In this document: one piece after another, positions 8,153 to 16,889 of the stretch | Layout of the letters: the number at the start of each line of letters is the position of its first letter | Position numbering within the stretch: position 1 is the stretch's first letter | NCBI RefSeq assembly: GCF_009649225.1 | Contig: NZ_WJPP01000006.1 | Location: forward strand, 1-64,000 | Source: Spiribacter salilacus | Lineage (GTDB): Bacteria; Pseudomonadota; Gammaproteobacteria; Nitrococcales; Nitrococcaceae | DNA: 64,000 bases | Direction: 5' to 3' | Program-made: the position numbers and the translations under genes | The notes under the pieces: generated by a model | Database searches by the model: none | What the model was told of the DNA's origin: nothing | The model's input: only the letters and a program-made list of their open reading frames with translations

Positions 8153-8512
8153 CTAATTGGCCCGCGCAAAGGCACTCAAAAACCGCATAAAAGACTGCAG
8201 CCCGGCCGGCTCGATAAACAGATAAAGATTTTGCCCCTCCATGGTATCGGGCTGAATCTCTCGCTCATCAAACGCCGCACCCAGTCGCTGCTCAAGCGCT
8301 GACCACGCCGCGCCGGGCTGCATAGCTAGATGCTGCTCAATAACCCGCTTACCCTCAACTTTGTAAAGGGTCTGTTCATCGGCAGACAAAAAGTAAAGTT
8401 TGACAACACCTTGCGCCGGTTCAAACGCGATGTTGAACAAGCGCGACCGATCGATCCAGCTCGGCAGCCAGTCAAAACCCTGTTGTTTAAAGATAAAATC
8501 GTGATTAAACAT
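8153..8512 (-). CDS. Hypothetical protein following the SecA-like gene (119 aa, ends at in-frame TAG)
   Basis: Family not recognised. The 119-residue product (starts MFNHDFIFKQQGFDWLPSW) is mixed alpha/beta, without signal peptide or membrane helix. It has YFLSADEQTLYKVEGKRV and a C-terminal helix FMRFLSAFARAN just before the stop. Its ATG overlaps the end of the SecA-like gene by 8 bp, so the two are translationally coupled. This suggests a cytoplasmic helper, for instance a chaperone for the giant substrate or for SecA (inference). The TAG that ends it is followed in phase by 103 more sensible codons, so the annotated protein may be a truncated form. Confidence 0.65.
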   Translation of the reverse strand: MFNHDFIFKQQGFDWLPSWIDRSRLFNIAFEPAQGVVKLYFLSADEQTLYKVEGKRVIEQHLAMQPGAAWSALEQRLGAAFDEREIQPDTMEGQNLYLFIEPAGLQSFMRFLSAFARAN

Positions 8513-10442
8513 GATCGGTAAAAGTCATTCGCTCCTGCGACTCGCGGGTGGCCCGATTGATGCGTTTGCGCAAACCAAACGCGCGGCGCTCTGCACGCTG
8601 CTGAGCGGCGCGAATCATTAGCTGCGGTTTTAAACGGGCTAACCAATGAATAGCGCGCGGAAGATTTCGGGTAATAAGCTCATCCTCTAAGCTTGCATAA
8701 CGAAACACCTCGCCCGGCTGCCCCTGCCGCGCGGTTCTTCCGTATAACTGCCAGTCCACTCGAATGCTCTCATGCGGCTCAAACATCATCACACACAGCC
8801 CACCCGCTTCGGCGGCCTCTGGAGACAACTTAATATCGGTACCCCGGCCAGCCATGTTTGTAGCTACGGTAATTTTCCCACTGCCACCGGCTGCCGATAC
8901 GATCTCAGCCTCTAACGCAGGCTGCTTGGCATTCAACAGCTGAAACTCTAATCTTTGCTGGGTTAGTGCTTCCGCCAAAAACTCACTATCTGCCACATTC
9001 CGCGTGCCAATCAGCACGGCTCGCCCCTGCTGATGTAATTGGCGAATACGAGCAACCACCGCATCGCGCTTAGTTAGCCGATCGGCAAACATCTGCACCG
9101 GGTCAATTTGCCTACGCGATGGCACTCGCGGAGGTATACGCAGGGTATGAACGCGGTAGTTAAAGAATAGCTCATGATCGATATCCTGCAGCGTACCGCT
9201 GGCCCCCGCAAGGCGCCCATAAAGCTTAAAAAAGTTCTGAAAACTCAAGCGTGCAAGCGTTCGGCTGGGGTCAGTGAGCGGCACACCGGCGCGGGCCTCA
9301 ATGGCCTGATGCAGGCCATAACTCCAGGTGCGCCCTGGCATACTGCGGCCGGTACCTTCATCCACAATCACCACTTCGTCTTCAAGCACCACATAGTGAT
9401 GATCTTGAATAAACCGCTCACGGGCCAACACCGCTTGGGTAAACAAATCTTCGCGCCGACCACGACTGCGCCACATTGCCGGTAATTGTTTGGCCAGACG
9501 GGCTAAGGCCTCCTGCCCGGCCTCTCGCCAAATCACATCCCGCTGACCGGGCACCAACCGATAATGCCGATCAGTTTCTAACTGCTCGACCAGCGCATGG
9601 GCTTTAGCTACCGCGTCTTTTAGCCCGGGGTTAGGCTCTGGCTCTGAAATAATCATGGGCGTAATCGCCTCATCAATCAGAATCTGATCTGCTTCATCTA
9701 CCAACACATCCTGCAACCCGCGCTGCATTAGCGGCACCGAGGCTTCACCGCGCAAGGTACGCAAACTGGCTTGTATACGATCGACAACACCGCCAAAACG
9801 CACCCGATCAATGAGGTGGTCGGCAATAACCTGTTTGGCAGTCGCATAGACAATCGGCTTGGTATAGGCGATACGTTTTTCCTCGGGGTTCATTTCGGCG
9901 TTAAGCGCCACCGCCTCTAATCGGCAAAAGGCATATAAGGGCTGCAGAAATTCCGCATCACGCGCGGCCAAATACTCGTTAGCGGTAATCAGATGACAGG
10001 GCCCCGGCTCCCAACCCCGGATTACCGCTGCAAGCCCCAGCGTAAGTGTTTTACCCTCGCCTGGCGCCACTTGCACAACATACCCATCGAGCATGGCAAG
10101 CGCCGCCATGATTTGCACCTTGTAGGGTGTTTGGCCGAGCTGCCGGGTTGCCGCCTCGCAAAGCCCCGCTAGTGCGTTGCATAAGATGGCCCGAGAGGTA
10201 TCTATCTGCCGGCGCGCAGCAGCTTGGCGAGATTGGTCCAGCAGCGCCTGTAGCTGGGGATCAGACAGGGTAGACAAGTCTTTAACACTAGCGCTGACTT
10301 GCGCGGCTTCTTGAGCATACTTTGACTCGAGCTGCGAGCGTCTGAGCCGGTGCCAAAGCAGCGCAGGTGCCACCTCAAACCAACGCGGATCCTTTGGAAT
10401 CCGCCGCGTTGGCTCATGCCGAAATGCTGCGGTCATCTCCAT
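8505..10442 (-). CDS. Shortened SecA-like preprotein translocase ATPase
   Basis: A 645-residue paralogue of SecA (about 900 aa). The motor is complete: Walker A APGEGKT (126-132), Walker B VDEADQILIDEA (248-259), and a preprotein cross-linking domain with HHYVVLEDEVVIVDEGTGR (348-366). Motifs SFQNFFKLYGRLAGASGTL (400-418), ATNMAGRGTD (527-536) and GRTARQGQPG (568-577) are also present. It stops soon after the start of the long scaffold helix. The helical wing, the two-helix finger and the zinc/SecB-binding tail are therefore missing. It is the only energy-providing ATPase in the secretion operon; the start overlaps the M50-HlyD stop by one base (TAATG). Inferred role: powering or gating export of the giant protein, possibly with the chromosomal SecYEG or with the M50-HlyD protein. 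Housekeeping SecA is excluded by length and context. Confidence 0.88.
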   Translation of the reverse strand: MEMTAAFRHEPTRRIPKDPRWFEVAPALLWHRLRRSQLESKYAQEAAQVSASVKDLSTLSDPQLQALLDQSRQAAARRQIDTSRAILCNALAGLCEAATRQLGQTPYKVQIMAALAMLDGYVVQVAPGEGKTLTLGLAAVIRGWEPGPCHLITANEYLAARDAEFLQPLYAFCRLEAVALNAEMNPEEKRIAYTKPIVYATAKQVIADHLIDRVRFGGVVDRIQASLRTLRGEASVPLMQRGLQDVLVDEADQILIDEAITPMIISEPEPNPGLKDAVAKAHALVEQLETDRHYRLVPGQRDVIWREAGQEALARLAKQLPAMWRSRGRREDLFTQAVLARERFIQDHHYVVLEDEVVIVDEGTGRSMPGRTWSYGLHQAIEARAGVPLTDPSRTLARLSFQNFFKLYGRLAGASGTLQDIDHELFFNYRVHTLRIPPRVPSRRQIDPVQMFADRLTKRDAVVARIRQLHQQGRAVLIGTRNVADSEFLAEALTQQRLEFQLLNAKQPALEAEIVSAAGGSGKITVATNMAGRGTDIKLSPEAAEAGGLCVMMFEPHESIRVDWQLYGRTARQGQPGEVFRYASLEDELITRNLPRAIHWLARLKPQLMIRAAQQRAERRAFGLRKRINRATRESQERMTFTDHV

Positions 10443-12592
10443 TAAAGCTGATAACGCGCTTTGAGCAACTGTTGTAGCGCTGTCCAGCCCTGCTGTAAGG
10501 GCGGCGCCGGCTCAAGAGCTACGCGAATCGTACCCAAAACCCCATCTTCTAGGCGTGCACTAGCCACCGCATCCAACGGCGCGCGCAGCTCAAAAAACGG
10601 CTCTTGCGCCATCATCCGGCCTTGCTCATCGGGTTGCGCAGCAAACCGCCCGCCGCCGGGAATACCCAACGCTGGGCTGGGCAGCTCACGCCGCTCAAAG
10701 GGTAAAAAGCGCAGGGCTTGCGGATTAATGCGCTGACCCGGATTAGCGTGAATGCGGATTTCTCCGCCAGCCAGTTGACCGTCAAACAAGCTAGAAGCGC
10801 GCTCTTGACTGACCACACCCACAAAAACTTTCTGCTCAGGGGCAAGGACTGTGCCTAGGCGCTGCCCCCGCGTAATTTGTGTTTGTAACTGATCTGGGCC
10901 AATTGAGCGAATCCAAATCCCATCATGCGGTGCACGCACCTGCAGTGCGGTTAGCCTTTCATCAATCTCATCGAGCCTTTGGAGCAGCCATGCTTCACGC
11001 TCTTCAAGCGCTTCAAGATCACCGCTCGACTGATTGACCGCCCGTCGTAGCAACCACCGCACCTCAATAATTTGCTGGCCCGTTAACTCTCGCTCAAGTG
11101 TTAGGGTTTCGTTGCTAAGCTCAAGCAGAACCTGGCCGGCAACGACTGGCTGGCCATCATCCACAGACACCTGCTCTAGTTGCCCACCGGCCGCCGCAAA
11201 AAGCGTGGTTCGCTCTGTTGCCTCAACAACGCCCGGCGCTCGCAGACCTTGCGGCATGGGCCAGGCCGCCAGCAGCGTAATCACCAAGCCCAGCGCTACC
11301 AGTGCCAGAGCCACCGCACGCGGCCTGCCGTGTTGTAGCTCACCATTTCGCGCCAGATATTTCACCCCCTTAACCGCCGGGCCCACCAGCCAGATGTATC
11401 CCATGGCCATCACCATCAACACCCCCAGCACCAGCGAAATATCTGCCATATACAGGGTGATCACCACCATCACCATCAAACGATAAGCAATGCTGCCCAC
11501 CGCATAGCTTAGGTACCACACCCGTGCATAGCGGTCTTCTGCCGGGCTAATGGCACGGCTTACCCTTAAGTAGTATCGCTTGAGCAAATACAACCACTGC
11601 TGAGAGGATTTTTGATACAGATTTGGCAGCCCCGTCAGGTCTGAGAGGATGTAGTAGGCGTCAAACTTGAGCAATGGGTTGCCATTAAAGGCCAGTGATG
11701 AGACTGATCCGATAATCATCACATTAAACGCCAGCGCATTAACCAAGCCCGGGGCCGTCTGTGCCCAAATCAGTGCAGCCAATGCGGCAATAAATAACTC
11801 TACATACATACCAGCAGCTGCCACCATCGAGCGCTGCCATGGGCTGCGTAAAGACCAACTGGCACTGGCATCTGTGTACGGCAGGGGCATTAGGGCAATT
11901 AGCATGATGCCGATGGTATGCACGCTGGCCCCATATCGACGACACACAATGGCATGCCCAAGCTCATGCAATAGCTTTAAGAAAAACAGCGCCACGAACA
12001 GCCAAATCAAATTATCTGCAGCCAGCAGGCCCTGTGTTGCACTGCGAAGCCGATCGGTATTTTGCAAAACAGCACGGGCGCCCAGCACCACCACAATCAA
12101 CCAAATCACAAAAGCCGGTTGGGTAAAAAAGCGCCGTAACCAGCCAATATTGGCTTTTAGCACCTCATCCGGATTCCAAATGGGAATGCGGAAGTACAAA
12201 AACGCCATTAAATAGCTCAGCTTTTCTTTTCGGCGCCCCTTTTGATAGCGCTCAAAAATCCCTTCACTACCGCCTTGAGATCGAAAAAACAGCAAATTCA
12301 TTTGATGAAGCTGCGCGAGCAACGCCACTACTTCTTCTTGGCCCGGGGCGGTTTCGGGGTGGTCTTCACAAAACTTTGACCAAATCTCCTCCACGGTTCG
12401 CCGCGGTGTGAGCTGGCCCACAAATGCCCAGGCCTCGGGTCGCAGGCGATAGTACTTCTCAGAGCAGCTATCCTGCAGCACATACCAAATCTGATGGCGA
12501 TAGGTTTGTTTATGTACTTGCACAGTTGGCAATAACCCAACCCGCAAGGGTGCCACTTGATACCAAGATTCGCTAAAGGTTGAACGTGCCAC
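10442..12592 (-). CDS. PqqD-like / M50 site-2 metalloprotease / HlyD fusion, inner-membrane secretion protein
   Basis: A 716-residue three-part protein. Residues about 10-105 resemble PqqD (peptide-binding winged helix; IWYVLQDSCSEKYYRLRPEA). Residues 155-445 form a multi-helix M50 membrane protease with HELGH (209-213) in LLHELGHAIVCRRYG, and a second metal-site segment NGNPLLKFDAYYILSDL (Asp311; Ala replaces the usual Gly). Residues about 450-700 are a periplasmic HlyD-type adaptor with paired lipoyl halves and a coiled coil. The start is GTG at 12592, after GGCGGCC, 6 bp from the upstream stop. Similar fusions are known near peptide-export systems. Inferred role: inner-membrane anchor that recognises the substrate (PqqD part), may process it, and links to TolC. 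Confidence 0.85.
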   Translation of the reverse strand: MARSTFSESWYQVAPLRVGLLPTVQVHKQTYRHQIWYVLQDSCSEKYYRLRPEAWAFVGQLTPRRTVEEIWSKFCEDHPETAPGQEEVVALLAQLHQMNLLFFRSQGGSEGIFERYQKGRRKEKLSYLMAFLYFRIPIWNPDEVLKANIGWLRRFFTQPAFVIWLIVVVLGARAVLQNTDRLRSATQGLLAADNLIWLFVALFFLKLLHELGHAIVCRRYGASVHTIGIMLIALMPLPYTDASASWSLRSPWQRSMVAAAGMYVELFIAALAALIWAQTAPGLVNALAFNVMIIGSVSSLAFNGNPLLKFDAYYILSDLTGLPNLYQKSSQQWLYLLKRYYLRVSRAISPAEDRYARVWYLSYAVGSIAYRLMVMVVITLYMADISLVLGVLMVMAMGYIWLVGPAVKGVKYLARNGELQHGRPRAVALALVALGLVITLLAAWPMPQGLRAPGVVEATERTTLFAAAGGQLEQVSVDDGQPVVAGQVLLELSNETLTLERELTGQQIIEVRWLLRRAVNQSSGDLEALEEREAWLLQRLDEIDERLTALQVRAPHDGIWIRSIGPDQLQTQITRGQRLGTVLAPEQKVFVGVVSQERASSLFDGQLAGGEIRIHANPGQRINPQALRFLPFERRELPSPALGIPGGGRFAAQPDEQGRMMAQEPFFELRAPLDAVASARLEDGVLGTIRVALEPAPPLQQGWTALQQLLKARYQL

Positions 12593-12598
12593 GGCCGC

Positions 12599-14446
12599 CT
12601 ACCACCAAAGCCAAAGACGCAGACGATTCCACGCCTTATGCCCAATCACCCACAGCGCGCTGCGTTTACCTACATCGATACGCGCAACGCCCGTCATGCC
12701 AGGCCGCCACCAAGGTGCAACAGCGGTATCTAAACTGGCATTAACGGAAAACACCGCACCCTGCCCATCACGCACCTGCGCCATTGGAATAATCTGCTCT
12801 ACGCTCAAGGCGATCTGCTCAGACGGCCGTGCCACTAGAGAAAACGTACCCGTGCTATCCGATTCAACAAACTGAATATCCTCTTCAGCCACATCAATCA
12901 GCAAATAAATGCCGCGTAACTCTGCCACGCGCATTAATCGATCACCCTGATTGACTGGTGCTGAGAGCAAATCACGCCGATCACCCTCAACCACCACGCC
13001 CGTCAGCGGTGCAATGAGCTCAGCTTGATTGACTTGTCGCTGCACCTGGGCAATGCGCGCTCTGGTTTGGGCAACGCGCGCCTCGGCCACTGCGGTATCT
13101 ACGTTATTAAACTCAGCCCGCGCGCGATCAAGCTCAGCTTGGTTGCGCTGTAACTCGGCCTGAAGCTCGGCAAGTTGCAGCAAGCGCTCTTCGGTATCCA
13201 TCACCACCAGCGTGTCGCCAGCTTGAACCGCATCGCCGCTTGTTGCATTGACCTCAGCAACGGTGCCCTGCCAAGGTGCCGTAAGCAGTCGCGTTTCATC
13301 AGTAACAAGGCGCGCCGTACCGCTCACGCGATGAGTGACTGGCGTGACCGCAGCCAACAGCAAGACTGCGCTGAGCACAACAATGGCGGTTTTAATCCAA
13401 AGATTCTCACCGCCAAACCAGCGGCTCACACTCTGGCGCACTCGATAGCCAAGCCGCTTAAACACGCCGGCCTCTTCGCGCCGTAAATTTTGCAGGTGGC
13501 CTACTATGGTTTGCGCCACCAAATAACCGCTAGAAACCGTTTGGGCACTAATTGGGCCAACATAGCTAATCAGCGTGAGGGAGGCAATCGATTCACCATC
13601 GGCATCGTGCAACGGAAACGTGACTAAATCTTTAGCGCCTAGTTGCGCTAGCAGTTGCTGATGGGCCACTTCGATAATACCCGGGGTACCTTCTGCATCA
13701 CCCTGAGCACACTGAATCATCGTATCTTGATCAGCCGCCTCTTCTAAGGCCGCCTCCATCAGTCTGACCTGTTCAGTTTTTCGCTCAAAGCGCTCGTAGT
13801 GGCTAATGAAACGCGCGCGAATATAAGCACCCTCACGCCAACCCAGCACGGCCTGATCTATCCCCTCTGCGGCACTAACCAAACCATTCACCAGGCTATA
13901 GCCTGCGGTTTGAAAACGCTGTGCCTGTAAACAACCAGACAGCACATCTAACAAAGGACCAAGCCCTGCTGACTCAACGCCGCTTTGCTCGGCTTCGTCA
14001 GGCAAAATATCGGCAATGAGCCCCGCCCGAGTGAGCGCCGCTTTAATGGCGTCTTCTGAGTCTGCCTCCAGCCCAACCAGCAAAACAAACGCCTGCTCAG
14101 CGCCGGGCATTTGAATAGCTAAAAAGGGCGGCTCAAAGGGCGCGCCGGGTGAGCGTGCGCGCAGTGCATAGCCACTGGCCTTAACACGACCCAACAGTGC
14201 CTTGGCATCGGGGGCACCCAGCCACCGAGACAGGGCCAAGTCATCAGACCCCACTTGACCGAGCAGCTTGGGGGGCAGATCTTGCTCGGCAACATGAACA
14301 ACCGCCACCCAATCAGCCTGGCAAAAACCCTGCGCCGTGCTTAAGTAACGTGGCCAATCAAATGCATCTAACCCCTGCTGCGCGGCCAAAAGGCGCAAAT
14401 CGCGCAGGTCTTGGAGATAATCAAAGAGGCCTAATCGCTGGCTCAT
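12599..14446 (-). CDS. HlyD-family adaptor with GAF-like cytoplasmic N-terminal half
   Basis: A 615-residue protein. Residues about 1-330 are cytoplasmic, rich in alternating helices and strands with GAF-like features (DLVTFPLHDADGESIASLTLISY), and lack clear catalytic residues. One transmembrane helix (about 350-368, IKTAIVVLSAVLLLAAV) follows. Next comes a periplasmic adaptor: lipoyl half (LLTAPWQGTVAEVNATSGDAVQAGD), coiled coil (LAELQAELQRNQAELDRA), second lipoyl half (AELIAPLTGVVVEGDRRDLL) and beta-barrel. The ATG overlaps the preceding HlyD stop by 4 bp (ATGA), indicating translational coupling. It is one of three HlyD-type modules in the operon. Inferred role: inner-membrane part of the export channel, with the N-terminal half sensing a ligand or contacting the SecA-like ATPase. 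Confidence 0.85.
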   Translation of the reverse strand: MSQRLGLFDYLQDLRDLRLLAAQQGLDAFDWPRYLSTAQGFCQADWVAVVHVAEQDLPPKLLGQVGSDDLALSRWLGAPDAKALLGRVKASGYALRARSPGAPFEPPFLAIQMPGAEQAFVLLVGLEADSEDAIKAALTRAGLIADILPDEAEQSGVESAGLGPLLDVLSGCLQAQRFQTAGYSLVNGLVSAAEGIDQAVLGWREGAYIRARFISHYERFERKTEQVRLMEAALEEAADQDTMIQCAQGDAEGTPGIIEVAHQQLLAQLGAKDLVTFPLHDADGESIASLTLISYVGPISAQTVSSGYLVAQTIVGHLQNLRREEAGVFKRLGYRVRQSVSRWFGGENLWIKTAIVVLSAVLLLAAVTPVTHRVSGTARLVTDETRLLTAPWQGTVAEVNATSGDAVQAGDTLVVMDTEERLLQLAELQAELQRNQAELDRARAEFNNVDTAVAEARVAQTRARIAQVQRQVNQAELIAPLTGVVVEGDRRDLLSAPVNQGDRLMRVAELRGIYLLIDVAEEDIQFVESDSTGTFSLVARPSEQIALSVEQIIPMAQVRDGQGAVFSVNASLDTAVAPWWRPGMTGVARIDVGKRSALWVIGHKAWNRLRLWLWW

Positions 14447-15324
14447 TCCGCGGGGGTCAACTGTACGCGGGCACTTAGCCCGGGACGAATCAGAAAATCA
14501 GGGTTATCAAATTCCACCTTCACCTCAACCCGACCACTGGCCGGATCGGCAATTGGTGAGATAAAGCTGACTCGCCCATCATAACGTTGCCCTTCAACCT
14601 CCACGATTGCTGACATTCCCTGTGTAAGGTTTACCGCTTGTCGGCTGCGTAAGTTAAGGCGTACGAAATTAACCCCACTATCAATCAGTTCAACCGCAGG
14701 GTCACCGGCCTGCACCCATTCACCCGGTTTTGAGGTGACCTGGCTAATCGTACCTGCCACGGGAGCAGTGAGCGTGCGTTGCGCTAAGCGCCCCAACCCA
14801 ATTTCGTAGTCTAATTGTTGTTGCGATTTGGTCAGCACTAACTGATCAACCTCTGCCGCGGCACTCAGCCGCTGCAACTCTAAATTACGCAACTCATCAC
14901 GGCTGACAGAGCCGGTATCCGCAAACAGCATCTCTAAGCTCTCAAGGCGCTCTTCAATAAGCGCCAGCCGACTGCGTGCGGCCGTTAGCGCGCTGTTATC
15001 ACGCCAATCAAGCTCAAGTCGCTCAAGCTCAAGATCTTGAATTTCTTGCTGGAGCACCAGCAAGGGCTGGCCGGCCTCGACCCGCTCTCCTTCATCCACC
15101 GGAGCTTCTGCGACGACGCCGCTCACCTCTAGGGCAAGTAAATACCGCCCGCGCGGGTAGACAACACCCACCAGCGCCTCTGGCTCCACAGCCACAATTT
15201 GCTCTGGCGAGAAATTTCTAAAATCTTCTGCGGGGTCTTCTTGCGCGAGGGCAAGAGACCCCATCCAACATCCTGCACCGATTAAACAACAACAGTGAAT
15301 AAAACGGCTTAACTCAAATTTCAT
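14443..15324 (-). CDS. Periplasmic HlyD/RND-type membrane fusion protein
   Basis: A 293-residue adaptor. The N-terminal signal sequence (MKFELSRF then CCCLIGAGCWMGSLALA) is followed by a mature part with lipoyl halves (VVAEAPVDEGERVEAGQPLLVLQ and TLTAPVAGTISQVTSKPGE) around a helical hairpin (LELERLELDWRD to LVLTKSQQQLDYE). A beta-barrel and the typical RPGLSARVQL end close it. I chose the ATG at 15324, overlapping the TolC stop by 11 bp, because the longer frame to 15510 would read 62 residues inside the tolC-like gene before the signal peptide. Expected to bridge the TolC-like channel and the inner-membrane components. The sequence lacks an obvious lipobox, so it is probably soluble periplasmic. 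Confidence 0.87.
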   Translation of the reverse strand: MKFELSRFIHCCCLIGAGCWMGSLALAQEDPAEDFRNFSPEQIVAVEPEALVGVVYPRGRYLLALEVSGVVAEAPVDEGERVEAGQPLLVLQQEIQDLELERLELDWRDNSALTAARSRLALIEERLESLEMLFADTGSVSRDELRNLELQRLSAAAEVDQLVLTKSQQQLDYEIGLGRLAQRTLTAPVAGTISQVTSKPGEWVQAGDPAVELIDSGVNFVRLNLRSRQAVNLTQGMSAIVEVEGQRYDGRVSFISPIADPASGRVEVKVEFDNPDFLIRPGLSARVQLTPAE

Positions 15325-16885
15325 CCGCGACTTCCAGCTCGACACCCAACTCATCGAGTAGAGTACCATCTGATAGCCGTAGTGATGACTTTGCCAACTC
15401 GTAACGAACCTCAGCATCGATAGCGCGTAGCCGTGCAATGTTAAGCGCATCTTCCCGGCCAAGCACGGCCCGCACAGACGATTCTCCACGCTCAAACGCT
15501 GTTCGCTCACGCTGCAATAACTGATTCAGAATCATCACGTTATCGTTATGGCTTTGCAGTTCTTGGTAAGTGGTGCTGACTTGATTTAAACGGTTCATCA
15601 GCTGATTACCCACTTCGCCACGAATGGCTTTAGCTTCTAGCTGCGATTGCCGAACCTGCGCGCGGGCCACGGCTTCTTCTGCGCGCCCGCGCCGACTGCC
15701 GCCAAGCTTGGTTGACCACTCAATGCCAGCCACCCACTCGGGGTACTCACTCTCAAACGATTCATCAAAGGCATCGCTCAGCGAATTTTCAAAACTTCTG
15801 GCGTTTTGCCCGTAAGAAAGAATTAAATCTAGGCTGCTACGCCGATCGTCTTGAACCATCTTGATCGACTCATACCCAATCGCGACCTGCTTGTTGGCAA
15901 TTTGATAACTTGGCCAAATATCGAGCACTTGCGCCACATAGGCTGAAAAATCCTCAGGCGGGTTAATCGGCCCAATATCTGGCTCAGCAGCTGCCTCAAA
16001 TTCCCAGTCTCCGTATTCAACGGGGTCGACGTCGAGCAAGCGGCGCATTTCCGCTTGTGACTGACTCACCTGCTGCGATGCCGCTGCTAGCTCGGCCTGC
16101 CGTACCAGCAAGCCAGACTCCGCATCATCAATGGCACTCTGCGGCAGCCGCCCGGCCAACACTAAGCGCCGTGAATCCTCTAACAATGCCTCGGCATTGG
16201 CCACAGAGCCAGACGTTAGCGCCGCTGTGCGCTGTGCGCGATACATCTGCCAGTAGGTTCGCAGCACATTAAAGCTGCTATCCAATAAGCGGCGTTGCAT
16301 TTGCTGATGGGCAATATCTAACTGATGCTTGGCCTGCTGAACCGCACCTTTAATGCCCACCGCACCGCGGCCGCGCAACAGCGGCTGACGAATTTCAAAG
16401 CGTACATTTGCGATAACATCATCAAAGCCATCTGGATCATCACCTGATGAAGCATTACTAAACCGATCGCTTGCCTCATAACTCAGCGTAATCTCAGCAC
16501 CCGTGCCCACCAAGGAGCGAATACCAAACTCCCCATAGCTCGTTTCATCAATCAAAACGGGGCGATCAGGCCGATCGAGGCTATTTTTACGCTCAGTTTC
16601 GCTACGCTCTACATTGGCAAAAAACTCAGGCTGCCAGCCACCTTTTTCTGCCTCCACGCGCTGTTCACCAATTTCAATATCTTCTGCGGCAATTAACACA
16701 TCGGTATTTCGCAGTAAGGCCCACTGCACCGCCGTTGAGGGATCAAACGCCAGCGCACCGCCATGCTCAGCACGCAGTGCACGCTCAAGCGCCTCGGCAT
16801 CGAGCTGTGCCGCGTTGTTACCAAAGGCTATAGGCGCAGCTAAGACCACAGACCCTATCGTTAAACGCTTTAAAAACGTACGCAT
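15314..16885 (-). CDS. TolC-family outer-membrane efflux/secretion channel
   Basis: A 523-residue outer-membrane factor. A Sec signal peptide (MRTFLKRLTIGSVVLAAPIAFG) is followed by two internally similar halves, each with long amphipathic helices. These carry typical pieces such as QWALLRNTDVLIAAEDIEIGEQRVEAE, IRQPLLRGRG, and RTAFERGESSVRAVLGREDALN (quoted in parts). I chose the ATG at 16885; the frame opens at 16915, but those ten residues precede the signal peptide and overlap sapC. AAAGGAAG lies upstream of the ATG, and the sapC stop is 4 bp before it. It forms the outer-membrane exit duct for the operon. Compared with SapF of Campylobacter fetus it has the same place next to sapC. Confidence 0.9.
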   Translation of the reverse strand: MRTFLKRLTIGSVVLAAPIAFGNNAAQLDAEALERALRAEHGGALAFDPSTAVQWALLRNTDVLIAAEDIEIGEQRVEAEKGGWQPEFFANVERSETERKNSLDRPDRPVLIDETSYGEFGIRSLVGTGAEITLSYEASDRFSNASSGDDPDGFDDVIANVRFEIRQPLLRGRGAVGIKGAVQQAKHQLDIAHQQMQRRLLDSSFNVLRTYWQMYRAQRTAALTSGSVANAEALLEDSRRLVLAGRLPQSAIDDAESGLLVRQAELAAASQQVSQSQAEMRRLLDVDPVEYGDWEFEAAAEPDIGPINPPEDFSAYVAQVLDIWPSYQIANKQVAIGYESIKMVQDDRRSSLDLILSYGQNARSFENSLSDAFDESFESEYPEWVAGIEWSTKLGGSRRGRAEEAVARAQVRQSQLEAKAIRGEVGNQLMNRLNQVSTTYQELQSHNDNVMILNQLLQRERTAFERGESSVRAVLGREDALNIARLRAIDAEVRYELAKSSLRLSDGTLLDELGVELEVADEI

Positions 16886-16889
16886 CGTT

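Noticed and set aside
8505-10442. Housekeeping secA
   Set aside because: About 250 residues shorter than SecA with wing, finger and tail missing, and located in an export operon.
15325-15510. Upstream extension of the HlyD gene
   Set aside because: It lies wholly inside the tolC-like gene and would put 62 residues before an obvious signal peptide.
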